Shown piece after piece: positions 34,610 through 35,379 of a stretch of 35,379 nucleotides of DNA. A program made the position numbers and the translations under genes. The notes under the pieces were generated by a model. That model saw only the letters and a list, made by a program, of their open reading frames with translations. It searched no databases and had not been told where the DNA came from. The number at the start of each line of letters is the position of its first letter. Position 1 is the stretch's first letter. The DNA comes from Cyanobacteriota bacterium (GTDB taxonomy: Bacteria; Cyanobacteriota; Cyanobacteriia; Cyanobacteriales; Microcoleaceae), in the NCBI GenBank assembly GCA_025362325.1, contig JANYGO010000089.1, positions 1 to 35,379 on the forward strand, read 5' to 3'.

Positions 34610-35134
34610 TTACAAATTCTTTAATTCTATCAAAACGAATTGCTCGCTGTGACAATGAAAGTCTTTTAACCAATCATCTCGCGAGAATCCTTGTGAAGAA
34701 AGGTTATCGAAAACTTTTCCTCGAACTTCTACAGCAAAATGTTGACCGTTGATTGTGATAGAGTTAGTAATCCCCTGTTGTTCAAGACGATCGCTGAAAA
34801 TATAGTCTTCACCATATCGAGTCCTGAGTCTGAAAATCTTGCCCTCAATTTTTTGTTCGCACAACCACCCGATTACGGCTCTAGCACACTCAGCACATTA
34901 GACCTCTTGCAAAAATGCTGAAACCCCTCCCCAACCCTCCCCTTAGTAAGGGGAGGGAGCCTAATTTTTCTTGCTTCCCCCCGAAGCCGCGGGGGGACTG
35001 AGGGGGGTGAGTTTTTGACTTTTGCAAGAGGTCTATTCTAGAATGTCAAATTGACGGGTGATTTGCCCAACTTCCCGATAAACTTCCTCGTCAGTCCAGT
35101 CACTGGGATGTTTGATGCTGATAGAACCTCCTCC
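34610..35134 (-). pseudogene. Papain-fold toxin (Tox-PL-2-like) gene disrupted by a MITE
   Basis: Downstream of the insertion the frame reads CAECARAVIGWLCEQKIEGK, then NGQHFAVEV, KVFDNLSSQGFSRDDWL and ends IELKNL. Cys, His and Asp fit the papain-fold toxin 2 catalytic set. Upstream of the insertion the same frame reads IKHPSDWTDEEVYREVGQIT and RQFDILE, the expected N-terminal helix. The 133-bp element at 34901-35033 sits just before the catalytic Cys, and TAA is created at the junction. A GAGGAGGAGGT Shine-Dalgarno lies at the far end (about 35126-35136), but no standard start codon follows it in frame. TTG 34864 could still start an 84-residue fragment lacking the Cys. Non-functional as a protease. 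Confidence 0.7.
34901..35033. mobile_element. 133-bp MITE with TIRs and TA target duplication (IS630/Tc1-mariner type)
   Basis: GACCTCTTGCAAAA (34901-34914) and TTTTGCAAGAGGTC (35020-35033) are perfect inverted ends. TA lies on both sides (34899-34900 and 35034-35035), the signature of IS630/Tc1-mariner insertion. The interior has G/C-run hairpins (CCCTCCCCTTAGTAAGGGGA, CCCCCCGAAGCCGCGGGGGG) and no gene. It splits the papain-fold toxin gene. Confidence 0.85.
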
Positions 35135-35230
35135 TCAAAGGCTTGATTCAATTGTAATTATAGCAGCCAGATTTTCCATGTTTGCTGGAATGGCAAAAAT
35201 TCGGCTATAAGGAATCGCAGAATACCTGTT

Positions 35231-35379
35231 CTAATCAAAATTGTGCCATTCTTTCTCGATTTTCTCCACATCCTTAGCCGCTCCCAATTGTTTAAATATT
35301 TGATGTGCTGTATCGTAATGTTGTTGAGCAAGTTCTGTGTTGCCGCGCTGGCGGTGGAGTCGTGCTAAATCGTAGTTAG
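35231..35379 (-). CDS. C-terminal end of a TPR-repeat protein (5' part outside window)
   Basis: The minus-strand frame enters at the right edge and ends at TAG 35231-35233 after 48 residues. It reads NYDLARLHRQRGNTELAQQH, then YDTAHQIFKQLGAAKDVEKI and EKEWHNFD. The helix pair with A-x-x-Y and L-G-A spacing is a tetratricopeptide repeat; the ending is typical of cyanobacterial TPR proteins. Nothing more can be said of the full protein. Confidence 0.75.
   Translation of the reverse strand, partial: NYDLARLHRQRGNTELAQQHYDTAHQIFKQLGAAKDVEKIEKEWHNFD

Noticed and set aside
35138..35179. Short minus-strand frame MENLAAIITIESSL in phase with the broken papain-fold toxin
   Set aside because: It ends at TGA 35135-35137 before the toxin-like sequence and the strong Shine-Dalgarno; too short to assign, so it is not counted as part of the pseudogene.

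Overview
The window looks like chromosomal DNA of a filamentous, probably non-heterocystous cyanobacterium such as Microcoleus or Oscillatoria. This rests on the many HIP1 octamers (GCGATCGC), several cyanobacterium-type genes (PatD-like protein, group 2 sigma factor, poly-HAMP hybrid kinase) and an unusual load of heptameric tandem repeats and small inverted-repeat elements. The genus is inference; the phylum is well supported. No tRNA, rRNA, CRISPR array or full-length transposase gene was seen.

Layout. 1-2546 (minus): a truncated STAND ATPase with TPR-like helices, running off the left end. 3004-3369: a small exported protein. 3819-4511: a NarL/LuxR response regulator. 4882-5709: methionine aminopeptidase, with its own terminator. 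5913-15550 (minus) is the most interesting block. It encodes a soluble 1937-residue Nik1/Os-1-like poly-HAMP hybrid kinase, then CheR, CheB, and a REC-PAS-HK-REC kinase, with no chemoreceptor, CheA or CheW. 15883-24406 holds a FAD-dependent exported oxidoreductase, a membrane protein, an HpcH/HpaI aldolase, a 2OG-Fe(II) dioxygenase, an AEC-family transporter, a small conserved protein, a GNAT acetyltransferase and a group 2 sigma factor. 24533-27415 (minus): a fused double-ATPase oligopeptide ABC protein, a zinc-ribbon protein and a PatD-like protein. 27867-30140 (plus): bifunctional RelA/SpoT. 30583-33191: a DUF4926 protein, an osmoprotectant-binding lipoprotein and a class 3 aldehyde dehydrogenase. 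33473-35134 is a toxin-antitoxin-like patch: a MNT/HEPN pair, then a papain-fold toxin gene broken by a TA-flanked MITE, with its probable partner. The right end holds the last codons of a TPR protein.

Two themes connect the window. First, signalling is dense: two hybrid kinases with five receiver domains, a stand-alone regulator, CheB/CheR, (p)ppGpp metabolism and a sigma factor. Second, short repeats have repeatedly entered coding sequence. One GGCGGTTGAAACCGC-type repeat supplies the C-terminal tail or stop codon of three genes. A polypyrimidine tract encodes an inter-domain linker of the ABC protein. A 38-bp perfect palindrome encodes part of the PatD-like tail. A heptamer array supplies a start codon. 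Two genes running off the window ends (1-2546 and 35231-35379) and two pseudogenes were found by reading the minus strand directly.
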